A DNA stretch of 64,000 bases from Lamellibrachia satsuma. Its lineage: Eukaryota; Annelida; Polychaeta; Sabellida; Siboglinidae. Positions 38,390 to 50,826 of the stretch are shown one piece after another. The notes under the pieces are model-generated. The model was not told where the DNA came from. It worked only from the letters and a program-made list of their open reading frames with translations, and ran no database searches. The stretch covers positions 5,032,001 to 5,096,000 of the forward strand of contig BSQZ01000034.1 in NCBI GenBank assembly GCA_033239005.1. The letters run 5' to 3'. The translations under genes and the position numbers were made by a program. How positions within the stretch are numbered: position 1 is the stretch's first letter; every line of letters starts with the position of its first letter.

Positions 38390-39640
38390 CATAAATGAGG
38401 CATTTAAATTATGTAATAATTTTAGTTGCTCTCCTCTGTTTTCGTTCAAGCGTATCTATATCCTTCTCATGATATGATCTTCACGCTTGTATACAGTATG
38501 CTAAACGAGGTTTAACTCTTGCTTTATACAGAGGTATAATTAGCTTTTTTCCTTGTACGTTATGTTTGTCCTAATCAACCTAACAATTGTAATACCCTTT
38601 GAAGCTGCAACATCACTGTGTTATGAAACGTTGTGAGCACTTATTGTTATTCCTACGTTTTGGTCTTTTACAGTAGTACCTAGAACAGTATCTACAATGT
38701 TATAGTTTATATCCAAGTTACTGTGTGCTGTATGTACACATTTTCATTTAACAAAAATTAATAGCATCTGCCATTGTTTAGACCATTTAACTGATTTGTC
38801 TAGATCGCTTTGTAAATGCTGTTTATCTCCTTCAGTGTTTACCTCACTAAACACATTTGTGTCATTCGCAAATTTCAGTACGTTACCTTTCATACTGATA
38901 TTGATATATATATATTAAGAATACTAAATGTCCTAAAGCTGATCTTGAATTGTGCCATCCCCGATACCATGGGCTTTTAATTTAAGTAGTAATCTTTCAT
39001 TTCGCGCTTTATCAAAAAAGCTTTCTGGAAATCTAAGTGGATACTATCCACTGTCTATCCTGCATCCATCCACTTAGTGATGTCTTCCACAAAACATTAC
39101 ATATTTGCTAAGCATGACCTCGAATCCATGCAATGATGAATTTAATATGTTTTGCCAAGCAAGGAAGTCAAGCATGTTGTATTTAATTAACCTTTCTAAT
39201 AATTTAGAAATAGCTGACGTTAATCTGACTTATTTCTCAAACCATTTGAAAATACTGGTATGATCCACCCCATGTGAGTTATTATCCTTCATTGCTTTTA
39301 TATTCTTAGCTACCATTTATGTAGTTACAATTAACTGCGCTAAACAGTCAGATTTGGCGTCCTGAAATTTAGCATATGGAATTAATATCCTCTTTGTTGA
39401 GCACTGAGCTGAAGTAACAATTTAGGTATTCAGCCTTTGAAAAAACCTTGTGATATTACATTTCCAGTACTATCTTCTAGAGGTCCGAACTACTCTCGTA
39501 CGCTTTGTTTACTCCTGACATATGCATAAAAAACTGTTGAGGTCATTTTATGTCACATGCTAGATTTTACTAATAACTTCTTTTAGATTGTCTAATTTCA
39601 ATATAGCTGCATTATGTGCCTCTTTGTAATTTGCATTGTC
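38390..39640 (-). pseudogene. CR1-like LINE RT relic
   Basis: Minus strand from 38520 reads YCIQAWRSYHEKDIDTLERK, then QRRATKII, nearly the same as 62835-62910. Further parts of the same RT are recognisable toward higher coordinates, including the ILNIYINI region with an extended AT run near 38910 and the LKFANDTNVF motif C (Asp-Asp reads N-D). The far end (39590-39640) merges with sequence repeated beside the 28-bp minisatellite. It is frameshifted throughout. Confidence 0.65.
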
Positions 39641-39756
39641 TTCATCCTTTCTGGTACGCCTATAAATCCTCCACATGCTTGAACACTATTTTTTATACCT
39701 AGCGGCCCTACATTGTCGACGTCATCATTAATATAATAAATCGAGTATTTCCACTG

Positions 39757-40380
39757 GCCAGTAACTGTGAGAAGGTGCAAGGTATACAATAACTGTGAGA
39801 AGGGGCAAGGTATCCAATAACTGGGAGTAGAGGCGAGGTATACAATAACTGTGAGAAGGGGCAACGTATCCAATAACTGGGAGAAGGGGCAAGGTATACA
39901 ATAACTGTGAGAAGGGGCAAGGTATCCAATAACTGGGAGAAGAGGCGAGGTATACAATAACTGTGAGAAGGGGCAACGTATCCAATAACTGGGAGAAGGG
40001 GCAAGGTATACAATAACTGTGAGAAGGGGCAAGGTATCCAATAACTGGGAGAAGAGGCGAGGTATACAATAACTGTGAGAAGGGGCAACGTATCCAATAA
40101 CTGTGAGAAGGGGCAAGGTATACAATAACTGTGAGAAGGGGCAAGGTATCCAATAACTGGGAGAAGAGGCGAGGTATACAATAACTGTGAGAAGGGGCAA
40201 CGTATCCAATAACTGGGAGAAGGGGCAAGGTATCCAATAACTGTGAGAAGGGGCAACGTATCCAATAACTGGGAGAAGGGGCAAGGTATCCAATAACTGT
40301 GAGAAGGGGCAACGTATCCAATAACTGGGAGAAGGGGCAAGGTATCCAATAACTGTGAGAAGGGTCAAGGTATCCAATAA
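39757..40380. repeat. 28-bp minisatellite with 112-bp higher-order repeat
   Basis: The unit is AACTGTGAGAAGGGGCAAGG plus TATCCAAT, about 22 copies. Four variants alternate, and the diagnostic GAGGCGAGG variant recurs at 39830, 39942, 40054 and 40166, exactly 112 bp apart. All three minus frames stay open (up to 259 codons) because the unit lacks stops; I do not regard this as coding. Confidence 0.93.
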
Positions 40381-40382
40381 CC

Positions 40383-40855
40383 ATTTGCATTGTCTTCATC
40401 CTTTCTGGTACGCCTATAAACCCTCCACATTATTGAACACTATTTTTTATACCTAGCGGCCCTACATTGTCGACGTCATCATTAATATAATAAATCGAGT
40501 ATTTCCATTGGCCAGTAACTGTGAGAAGGGGCAAGGTATCCAATAACTGGGAGAAGGGGCAATGTATCCTATAACTGGGAGAAGGGGCAAAGTATCCAGT
40601 AACTGTGAGAAGGGGCAAGGTATCCAATAACTGTGAGAAGAGGCAAGGTATCCAATAACTGTGAGAAGGGGCAAAGTATCCAGTAACTGTGAGAAGGGGC
40701 AAGGTATCCAATAACTGTGAGAAGGGGCAAGATATCCAGTAACTGTGAGAAGGGGCAAGGTATCAAATAACTGTGAGAAGGGGCAAGATATCCAGTAACT
40801 GTGAGAAGGGGCAAGGTATCCAATAACTGTGAGAAGGGGCAAGGTATCCAATAAC
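40383..40855. repeat. Second copy of minisatellite and its flank
   Basis: 40383-40525 repeats 39630-39770 almost exactly (CATTTGCATTGTCTTCATCC through TAATAAATCGAGTATTTCCA). It is followed by about 12 more 28-bp units (40511-40855) without the 112-bp order. Confidence 0.9.
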
Positions 40856-41190
40856 CAGTAGCGTAGCGGTTAGAACGTCGGTCGTCAGTCGAAAGAATCC
40901 GGGTTCGAATCCTCTCGCAGCCGTTCCGAAACTTTGGCAATTTCGTTCCTCCCACGTTATCACGGTTCATGCAACTGTATTAATGAGTACCTGGCTACAG
41001 ACAGAGATGGGTATCTGAGCGAATGGTATTCGCGAAATAATTGCAACGTGGCTGAGTGCTTCCCAGAAATGTCGAAATGGCTTTGGAATGAACAGGTCTG
41101 CCAGTGGGTGAAGTGTAAAGCGCATTGAGCGGTCCTGAGGACTGAATAATGCGCTATGTAAGAGCGTATCTGTACCTGTTTATCACTTCC
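40856..41190 (+). mobile_element. tRNA-derived SINE, copy 3 (best preserved)
   Basis: GTAGCGTAGCGGTTAGAACG (A box) and GGGTTCGAATCC (perfect B box, about 40909) start the element. The body TTCCGAAACTTTGGCAATTT, GCAACGTGGCTGAGTGCTTC, TGGAATGAACAGGTCTGCCA, GTGGGTGAAG and AAAGCGCATTGAGCGGTCCT follows, and a tail with GCGCTATGTAAGAG. Too long and without a closed acceptor stem to be a functional tRNA gene. Confidence 0.8.
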
Positions 41191-41476
41191 TGTCATGCTT
41201 GCACTAATTATCATATCATAATATCACACATATAAGTCATTGATCGACAGTGAATTCAACTCAACATGAATTCAACCAAAAATCGGGGATGTTTGTGCGT
41301 TTATTTTCGCGAGGGTTATGTAGTGCAGCTAGCAACACTAAATAAATGGTCGATTTCTGGAAACTTCCACTAACGGCTATTTCCAGGACAGTTTATAATA
41401 TTTTAACACCACTTCAATAATTAATAGGACAATCCAATCCATAACGTTCAGTGGCATTACTATTATCACCGAACAC

Positions 41477-41484
41477 TATATATA
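41477..41484 (+). promoter_or_regulatory. Possible TATA box, gene C
   Basis: TATATATA lies just before the first ATG (41488). If it sets transcription start about 30 bp downstream, translation would begin at the in-frame ATG at 41515 or 41536 instead. Confidence 0.4.
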
Positions 41485-41487
41485 GCC

Positions 41488-41752
41488 ATGCGGATGGATT
41501 GCCAGCAATTCGTCATGCCTACGCTGCCAGTGAGAATGTTGTTGCGCTATGTGTTGATCGCCGCCGCGTGCGCCACCCAAGGCCCTGGCTCACCCACAGC
41601 CGGGTACACTGCCCAAGGTCCTGGCTCACCCACAGCCGTGTATGCTGCCCAAGGTCCTGGCTCACCCACAGCCGGGTACGCTGCCCAAGGTCCTGGCTCA
41701 CCCACAGCCGTGTATGCTGCCCAAGGCCCTGGTTCAAACGTACCGCAGCACA
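41488..41752 (+). CDS. Receptor gene C, exon 1: signal peptide and 12-residue repeats
   Basis: Same plan as the exon 1 of genes A and B. The leader is MLLRYVLIAAACA (ATG at 41536; in-frame ATGs also at 41488 and 41515). Then come five near-perfect 36-bp repeats encoding TQ/AQGPGSPTAGY or -AVY, then NVPQH. The exon ends CAC-A before GTAAGT, phase 1. Joined to 45434-48432 the length (265 + 2999) is divisible by three. The five repeats differ at few positions, more homogeneous than in genes A and B. The true start is uncertain by up to 16 codons. Confidence 0.8.
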
Positions 41753-41929
41753 GTAAGTACAAGTTCAGTGTGATGTATGAGACGCATCACAAAGTAGGCG
41801 TGTCGCTGTTAATTGTTCAATGGTGTTTATATTAAAATAGGGAGTGGTTCCTTTTGAATAGAAAAAAACAAACAGCTTACCATTATTTAGAAAGTGTTCG
41901 AAAAATAAGTCAGATAATTACAGTAAATC

Positions 41930-42445
<516 letters not shown>

Positions 42446-42599
42446 AAGCAAGCCACATGTCGGCGTAAAGTGGCAACCCTGCTATACGAAGGGAAAACAA
42501 GTATTTTATATAAAACCGATGGTATTATAAAGCACTGTGGGACATAGCGTCCAGGTCAACAAAAGTTCCCACCACGACTGATTATGTCGTACTACACTA

Positions 42600-45110
42600 A
42601 GTTTGTTGACTATTGGTTTAGCTATACGTCAACAAGGACGGAGCTCAAATTTGCATCGTCCCTGGGCATCGTTTCGACACCATCAAAGGAACATCAAAGG
42701 TTAACTTAATTAGGTCAAAAGGTAAACGTGCCCGGCACCGTTTAAGAGAAGTGGTCAAGTGTATTAAGAGTATTGTTCAAACGTCGTATGACACTTGTCA
42801 AGGAAAAAAATTAGACAGGTCAAGAGAATGAGGTCAACTTTTCGTATTATGGTCGCATCCTGATATAAACAGATGCGTCGGTGGGCGTATTCAATCGGCG
42901 AGATGGACACGCGATGGAAGCGTATTGATCGTTTCTGGGCACCGTCTTCGGCACCGTCTGCGGCGTGAACATCACAGAAACATCAAAGGCTAAACTTAAT
43001 TAGGTCACACGGTAAACGTGCCAGCAATGTCTTCGCCACCGTCTTAAGAATATTGTTCAAGCGTTTTGAGACATGTTCAAGAGTCTTGAAACATGATCTA
43101 GCGTCTCATGAGTATTAGTCAAGCATTATCCACTGATAACAACTATATATAAACAGCACAAAAAACACCGTATGCAAACACGATAAGTTTTATTTAACTA
43201 ATATACAAGTTTAACATTTTTTTTCTTCATCTTTCATATTGTATCAGGTATTGACATCGAGCAACATTGATGGTGAACTTTATGGCAGAGTGGCCAGATA
43301 TTCCCATGTATGTGATCGCGACATTCCGAAAGAGATGTTCGTCCGTGCAACGGGTCAACAGCACGTCCATCGTCGGTCCCTTTCTATGGGTGGATCCGTG
43401 TACGTGTATCGCCATAGATGTCTTCAGCGTACATTCGATGCGTTCAAATATGCGAAACACTTCAGATGACGAGGACACATGTGTACTATTTTCGGTGTTT
43501 GCAGCTTTAGGAAAGTTACTATCAAATGTGTTTATGGACTGGATCGAGCAAAAGTGGTTTATTTCCGCTGTGTTTCATCGATGGGTTTTTGCGACGGAAT
43601 AAATATTTAGCGACCTAATCATTTGCGGAGTCTTCAATGGTATGATTTGTTTGGCCCTCACTGCGATGACCCCGATGGCACGCAGTTCATGACCCGTGAA
43701 AGCCAGCATCTTTACAAACACAAGTCACGCATCAATACTGATTTAGTCGTGCAGCAAATAGTCACATTGCGCAACGTGGTCAAGAATGTCGGTGCTTCTG
43801 CAGACCTTTTTGTCAAAGACACGCAACGACGACGTAAACTTGTTTACCAACCTGCGTCAACATATTGCAGGTGTGTGCGTCAAGGTTGAATAGCTACTAA
43901 CACAGCAGCTTAAAAACACTAAAATCGCACAAAACAAGAAATATCTATATAATGTCAATGTATCAGCGTACCATCCAGCAGTTCAAGTGCAACACAGAAC
44001 AAAAAACTGCACGTGCATACAAGAATAAGTATAGATAAAACAAGTAGACACGAGACAATATGTACGGTGGCAACACAAAGCGTACAACCGTAGCACCTTT
44101 TCAACTTGGATTCTAAAAAATAAAACGGTTTATCGATGCTGTTAGATAGAAACGACTGCATGTACTACCCATGAACCAGTACGGAACCAGTGATGTTGGT
44201 CCAGGGCAAGGCTGTGGCTATAAGGTTCTTATCACAAACATATCCTTTTTTGGCGTTCATTCTGCTTTAAATTTATATAGCAGCTGCCATTGACTATCGG
44301 TCGTTAATGCGTATGTTTTACTCGCAGAAATAGTGAATATATAGTGTACGCGTGCTGCTGATAAATACACAGTTTATCTGCCCTGTTTATGCTATGACCG
44401 TTTCCAACTCTGATTGATTCCTTCTTTTCTTTGCCGCTGTCTTATTGTACGAACAATAAAGAAGAAGAGGAAAGATGAAGACAAAGAAAATGTTTCTTTA
44501 CTTGTTGATTAGTTAAGTTAAAGTTGTTGCGTTTACATACGGTGTTTTGTGATGAGAATATATATCTGTTAACTTGTTATCAGAGTGTAATGCTTGACCA
44601 ATATTCCTAAGACGCTTTACCTTGTCTCAAGACGCCTGACCATGTATGAAGACGCAGATTCTTAGTTAGGGTTCCTAAGATGGTGCCGGACACGTTAACC
44701 TTTTGACCTAATTAAGCCTTTGATGTTCGCGCCGCAGACGGTGCCGAAGAAAGTGCCAAGAGACGATCAATATGCTTCCACCGCGTGTCCATTTCGAAGA
44801 TTGGATACGTCCACCGACACATATGTTCATGACACGATACTCCCCAAAAATAGGAAAATATTACCTCATTAATTTAACCTATTTAATTGATATACTTGAT
44901 CACTGTCTTAAGACGCTTGACCAATGCTCCTAAGACGCTTGACTAGTCATCTTAAGACGGTGCCGAAGACTGTGCCGGCCACGTTTACCTTTTGACTTAA
45001 TTCAGTTTAGCCTTTGATGTTCGTGCTGCAGACGTGTCGAAACGGTGCCCGGAGTCGACCCAAATATGAGCTTTGTTCTTGTTAACATACTACTTAATAT
45101 GTTAAGTAAT
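42600..45110. mobile_element. Unclassified 2.5-kb element with ~640-bp inverted arms
   Basis: Left arm about 42600-43236, right arm about 44466-45110 (inverted), centre about 1.2 kb. Matching arm blocks include GGCA(T/C)CGTTTCGACAC, GAACATCAAAGG, AATTAGGTCAAAAGGT, GGACACGCG(A/G)TGGAAGC, a GTCAAGC-(N)-TTAAGAC-rich section, CACCGTATG(C/T)AAAC and TCTTCATCTTTC. Each arm holds two diverged copies of a ~300-bp subunit. I found no clear target duplication and no known transposase. Confidence 0.72.
43270..43602 (+). CDS. Hypothetical ORF in centre of inverted-repeat element
   Basis: A 110-codon frame from ATG at 43270, just after a polypyrimidine tract and CAG (43215-43247) that look like a splice acceptor; a TATATATAAA box lies in the arm at 43144-43153, pointing inward. 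The product has several Trp/Phe residues and an acidic DDED stretch, with no domain I recognise. A second frame follows at 43623-43889. It could be a decayed element-encoded protein or a chance frame. Confidence 0.25.
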   Translation: MVNFMAEWPDIPMYVIATFRKRCSSVQRVNSTSIVGPFLWVDPCTCIAIDVFSVHSMRSNMRNTSDDEDTCVLFSVFAALGKLLSNVFMDWIEQKWFISAVFHRWVFATE

Positions 45111-45433
45111 TCCTTGTAGGTACCAGATTTGGGCTATTTGCACTGCGAAAAACGCCCATGGGGTGGGAAATATGCTTTATTTCAATATTTTATTATATTA
45201 TCATATATCGCCCTAAAACAATACATTTAATATCAACAGTTTATTGCGTGTTTTACTTTTACTGCACTATTACTGGAACTAGATGAATAATATAATAAAA
45301 AATTACTCTGTCTGGCTCTCACGATTTGTTATTACATTTCAGCCATATGGCTTGATGGGACGGGGTAGAACATTTTTATATTTCTCATCATCTATTGCAG
45401 CTATTGTGGTTGAGCACATAATTTATATTTCAG

Positions 45434-48432
45434 ACAACAGAGCGTCAGTGACAGAGTCCCTCCACAACACAACGCCTCAGTCAATCAGTACCGGCAAAGT
45501 TGCGAGTAAAGTCACGGACAACAGAGCGTCAGTAACAGAATCTCTCCACAACACAACGCCTCAGTCGGTCATTGCTTACAATGATACAACAACATACATT
45601 GACAACGTAGCAACAGTGACAGAATCTCTCAACAGCACAATGCCTCACCCAATCAACACAAGCAATGGTGCACGAACAACTGGTGAAAATGTACGCAATC
45701 CACCGCGCACAAGCACGACAAACATCACCACGACGACTACATCGACAGCAACTCAGGAGGCATCCGGTGACAACAACACGACAAAGAAACGCAACGTCAC
45801 CGTTGGTGATAGGATGAGACACTTAATGATGGACACATGGGACGAATATCCAACGATGGAGGATTTAGAAGCAGATTCTTACTATATAATACATCGCTGC
45901 TGCACATGCAAACAAAAATGTGGTCTACGCGACGCCCTGCGACCCAGATATTGCTACTGTGACAAGGCCTGCCTCCAACTGGGAGACTGCTGTCTTGATT
46001 ACGAAGCATCTTGTTTGTCTGGTCCAACTGTATCGCGAAAGAATTACGGAGACATTTTAAGAAGTCGAAAGTCACCAACTGCCAAATGCGTCAACATTCC
46101 TCAAGGAACAGGGAAACAAGAAACATTAATGGTTGTGTCGTCTTGCGGGAATGAAATCATGACAACCACCGATAATGTGACGTTAAACCGATGTGAAAGA
46201 CCTTTTGCAACAAACGATGGCCTTGTCGCTGTAATTCCGGTTATGTTTCGAGATGTCATCTACAGTAACAAGTATTGTGCAATTTGCAATAATCCTGGCG
46301 AGAATTTGACTGATATGACAACAGCTGGTGTAGCATTTACCTGCTCCGAGTATGAGTGCGAAGTTAAATTCGATTTATCAAACTTTTATTACTTTTTCCA
46401 AGGCAATCACCGCTACACCTGCCGACTGGAGGGAGAATGCAACGCCGCTTTAGTTGATCCGCAGTTTGACTTCAACTACTTACGAACAAGTTGTCAGAAG
46501 TATCGGGCGCCCATTCGCCATAATCCTTCGTACACATTTCACAGTAATCCACACTGCGCCTTGTGTAGCGGCTTCGATGTGTATGACATCCGATGCAGTA
46601 CTATCGAAGATGTGACCTGTTCACAGCGATGGCTTTGCGAAGCAACCTTCGGTAGAATGTCAAATTTCGAACAGATGATAATCCCAGAAGCAGCACATAT
46701 CGCCGAACCGCAGATTAATGCAAGCAAATGGTGCGTTGGTGACAGGATGTTCGACCACAATAATATGTTTTGTCCACTGACTTGTCCGGCTGGCCACGTG
46801 GGTCTGAGAGACAAACATTGCGCGAGACTGAATGTGACTGTACCACAGATATTGTCAAGAAAACGTGGCGTTAGAATATATGTCGTCATATCGACCGAAA
46901 ATATGAAGTTTCGACACGTCGATCAAAAACAGATTATCGAATACATTCGTGTTGACTTTGTTGAAAATTCAACAAGATGTAACGCATGCAAAGCTTTCAA
47001 AGTGTGGAATAATTGGGACGAAGTCATTTCCAACACATCGACTTGTTGGTTTCAAGAGACATTATCCAGAAATTTCGGTTACGTCGTTAATGAAGTAGAT
47101 CGTTTTATACGGTATTGGGATGTCGACAGTCGCATCAACATATTTGTTCTAAACCATGGCACTAATTATATGTCGGGTTCATGCTTGAATGGATCACCGA
47201 AGATTCAACGTGACTTAGTATTTCCAAGTGATGGAACATGTCTCGACAAGCCTGATTGTACATTTCAGGTTGAGGGTACGGTTCTTATGTACAATGTCAA
47301 TGAAGTCCCAGTTGTTTTGTCATGGCGAAACACTTATCCTGCCTATATTGGATGGAGCGAAAAATCGTCAGCCATGGTTTGTGAACTGGACATTTTCAGT
47401 TGTGATACGGTAACGTTTCAGGCAGACGAATACATCAACGAGGGCGAGTCACTGGTGTTGTACGGTGGTACATCGCACGAAGTGAAAATCCTCGAGAGAA
47501 ATGTTCTTAGACTGGAATCGAATGCGATAGTACTGTGTGCCTCCCTACTTTTTAATCTTACCACAATTATTAGTATCAATCTCGACGATAATGAAAGTCA
47601 CATTTCTGTTCAGGTTATACTAACGCTGATCGGGAACTGTTTGTCAATGGCGTGTCTCGCATTCACGATGACCACCTACTGCATGTTCGAAGAGATTCGT
47701 ACTACAGCTGGGAAATGTGTAATGAATCTATGCGGGGCTTTGTTCTTTGCCCAGCTAACTTTTCAAGTGAGCGACGCGTTCTTGTCGTATAGTGAGGCCT
47801 GCACCACCGTCGCTGTATTCCAACACTACATTTGGCTAGTTGTCTTCCTGTGGATGAACGTTCTTGCCTTCGATATATCGTGCACCTTTGCTGATCTGAA
47901 GCCATCTAGCAGTGTTCCAAACGCATTTCGTCTTCGTGCCTTTGCCCTCTACGCTTGGGGCCTACCGGCTGTCTTTGTAGGTGTTTGTCTGGTTATCGAC
48001 TTATACACGAAACTGCCCTTCAACTACGGCAGCAAGAACATGTGTTGGATTGTAAACGGCCGAGCCGTCCTGTATGTCTTCGGTTCTCCTGTAGCCGCAG
48101 TGATCACTGCCAATGCAGTGTTGTTTGTTCGCACCGTCGTTGCTCTCAGACGTACCTTGTCAACGGCCAGCAGAGCGCGACCACCGAAACAACAACGCCG
48201 TACATTTGTCATTTACCTACGGTTGACGTCACTGATGGGCTTCGTGTGGCTTTTCGGATTCTTGGCAAACGTCGACGGTCTAAGTTTCTTGTATTACCCG
48301 TTCATTCTGTGCAACACTTTCCAGGGAGTCTTTATTTGTGTGTCTTTCACACTAACACCCACAGTCCGAAGACTCTGGCGAGATTGGCGCAACACAAATC
48401 GGTGCAGGAACACCGCCGAAATATCCACTTGA
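45434..48432 (+). CDS. Receptor gene C, exon 2: SMB-domain family-B-like 7TM receptor
   Basis: Divergent paralogue of A and B on the opposite strand. It begins in phase 1 after ATTTATATTTCAG. Stalk of about three ~27-residue repeats (NRASVTESLHNTTPQS) to about 45700. The SMB-like knot contains CYCDKACLQLGDCCLDYEASC-type spacing, at 45950-46015. The Cys-rich ectodomain keeps YCAICNN and CALCSG. Seven membrane segments run from about 47600, with the TM3 Cys (EAC), NMCWI in loop 2 and TM6 LTSLMGFVWLFGFLA. The product is 1087 residues with exon 1. Its C-terminus is shorter: a TGA stands where A has TTG, and a 16-bp deletion follows, so the NTRL codons survive only out of frame at 48442-48458. No GPS motif. 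Confidence 0.87.
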
Positions 48433-49440
48433 TCGAGCACTGCAACACCCGCCTGTAATGCTTCACTAGAAGAGGACGTATCGCTTGAGTGCTTGGTTTT
48501 CAGTTACTCTTGCGAGACTAGCGCAATGCCTAGCAGGGCACGAACACATTGGAGGCATCTGCTTGATGAAAATGCATAGCTTCTTCGCTGGAAAACGTCA
48601 ACACCGTGTGTAATATCTTGGTCGCGGGGATTTAATTATACTGTCTTACTTACTCACTCACTGTGCTATCACACACACACAAGACAGGGACCAGTAGGCG
48701 GAATTGTATATGTAAGCATTCTCTCTTGGTCCTGTTTCTTTATTTACTGGGTGTGTGTGCCTCTCTTCCGATGGTACTCTTGTACATTTATTGTGGCCGT
48801 CCTCTTTTCCTTTTTTCAGATGGTCTCTAGTATCACACATGCTTTGGTGATCTTGTTGGCTGTGTTATTAATGCGTCAATGCAGCGATTCAGGTGACATT
48901 AAATTTATAAGAAAAAAAATTAATTTTAGGTTTTTTAGTATTTGAAGACTGCTGGTCGGTTATGTAATGCGGTAATGTAATGTAATGCTGACGTTTTGTA
49001 TACGGTGTTACCTCGAAGTCGTAGGAACGCAGTCATAGGGATGGTATAGTTTGCATTAAAGTCCGCTATTGGTTACTTAGACTTCCGGCCTGATATGGCC
49101 ACATCAGCAGCCTCGTTCGACCTTTGCTTCCGTGGATTCACGGAACTGTGAATTTTCGCTGACCTATCAAATGATGATACAAACTACTCCATGATACAGG
49201 ATTCGCACTGCCAAATGGATGAACTGTCAATTGTTTGATGTAATACTATATGCCTTGTTGTGTTTTCCAATTGGATTCTCAATTACCATCCATGGTTCAA
49301 TGTTGTGTATATGTTCTACTCTACACTAATGCACCTGAGCTTTAGTTACGAGCCAGTCACTTTGTTCTCTGCCGCCATTAATGGAACCAAACCCGTGACA
49401 TGCAGGCCATAGATATTTCCAACTGAATTTCAATATTGTT
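48433..49440. other. 3' flank of gene C, no further gene
   Basis: 48507-48550 (CTTGCGAGACTAGCGCAATG, then CAGGGCACGAACAC) resembles the coding end of genes A and C (CTGGCGAGATTGGCGCAA...) and looks like a second, decayed copy of the 3' end. Nothing else is recognised up to the GT-rich tract. Confidence 0.5.
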
Positions 49441-49700
49441 GATTTGATTGGCTCTGGTTGTGGCGGTCATCGTTTTGTTGTTGTTGTTAATGGTAGTGGT
49501 GGTGGTGTTGGTGGCGGTGCTAGTTGTTGTTGTTGTAGGTGGTGTTGGTTGTGGTTGTCGGTGATGGTGTTGGTGGTTGTGGTGGCGGTGGCAGCAATTG
49601 TGGCAGTGGCGGTGGGGGTGTGGAAGTGGCGGTGGCGGTGGAGAAGGTGGTGTTGTTACTACGATAGTGCATCATCATTTGGATTTAATCCTAGCATTCA
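49441..49700. repeat. GTT/GGT-rich low-complexity tract
   Basis: Imperfect GTTGTT, GGTGGT and GGCGGTGGC repeats leading into the (CGT)n tract; long frames here are compositional. Confidence 0.8.
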
Positions 49701-49710
49701 CGGTGGATTT

Positions 49711-50105
<395 letters not shown>

Positions 50106-50591
50106 AATGTAAAGCTTCCAGCAGAAGCGCATGTCTTGACATAGGTTTAAATAAACCTGTTTTGCTTTTGTTTTACTATAACCTTTTTTATGTTGCGATG
50201 TATTAAAAGGTTGTGTTTTGTAAGTCGTATTAGCGATTATGAAATATTTTCGTTCTTAATGCATAATTCAGATGATACTTTGTTAGCCGAGATCATCATA
50301 CCCTGAATCAAAGTAAACCATCTATATACTATGTAAATGCTAACAGTGTAAATGTATTTTGAATAACACTAATGTATCAGCATATATGTAATAAGCAGAG
50401 GGTCCGTATATGATTAATTGTTGACTTTGATAAGCCAGTAGCTTATTGGTCCAATTGTTATTTGGAGTTGATGTGTTGAATAGTAATCTTGATAAACGTC
50501 TTGCTAAGTTATATTAAAACACTATCCTTACCAAAGTGTCGTATTATTAAAGTAATGGGTAAATAATGTGTGTGCGTGCGTGATTGTGCAA
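50106..50591. other. No gene seen
   Basis: AT-rich sequence with AATAAACC near 50147; nothing coding or structural recognised. Confidence 0.5.

Positions 50592-50826
<235 letters not shown>

Noticed and set aside
39598..40399. Three overlapping long minus-strand frames with YWIPCPFSQLL-type repeats
   Set aside because: The 28-bp unit has no stop in any minus frame, so all three frames are open at once. Codon periodicity is not preserved, and there is no start context or homology.
40856..40925. Functional tRNA gene
   Set aside because: A and B boxes are present, but no acceptor stem closes and the same body follows in two other copies, so it is a SINE head.
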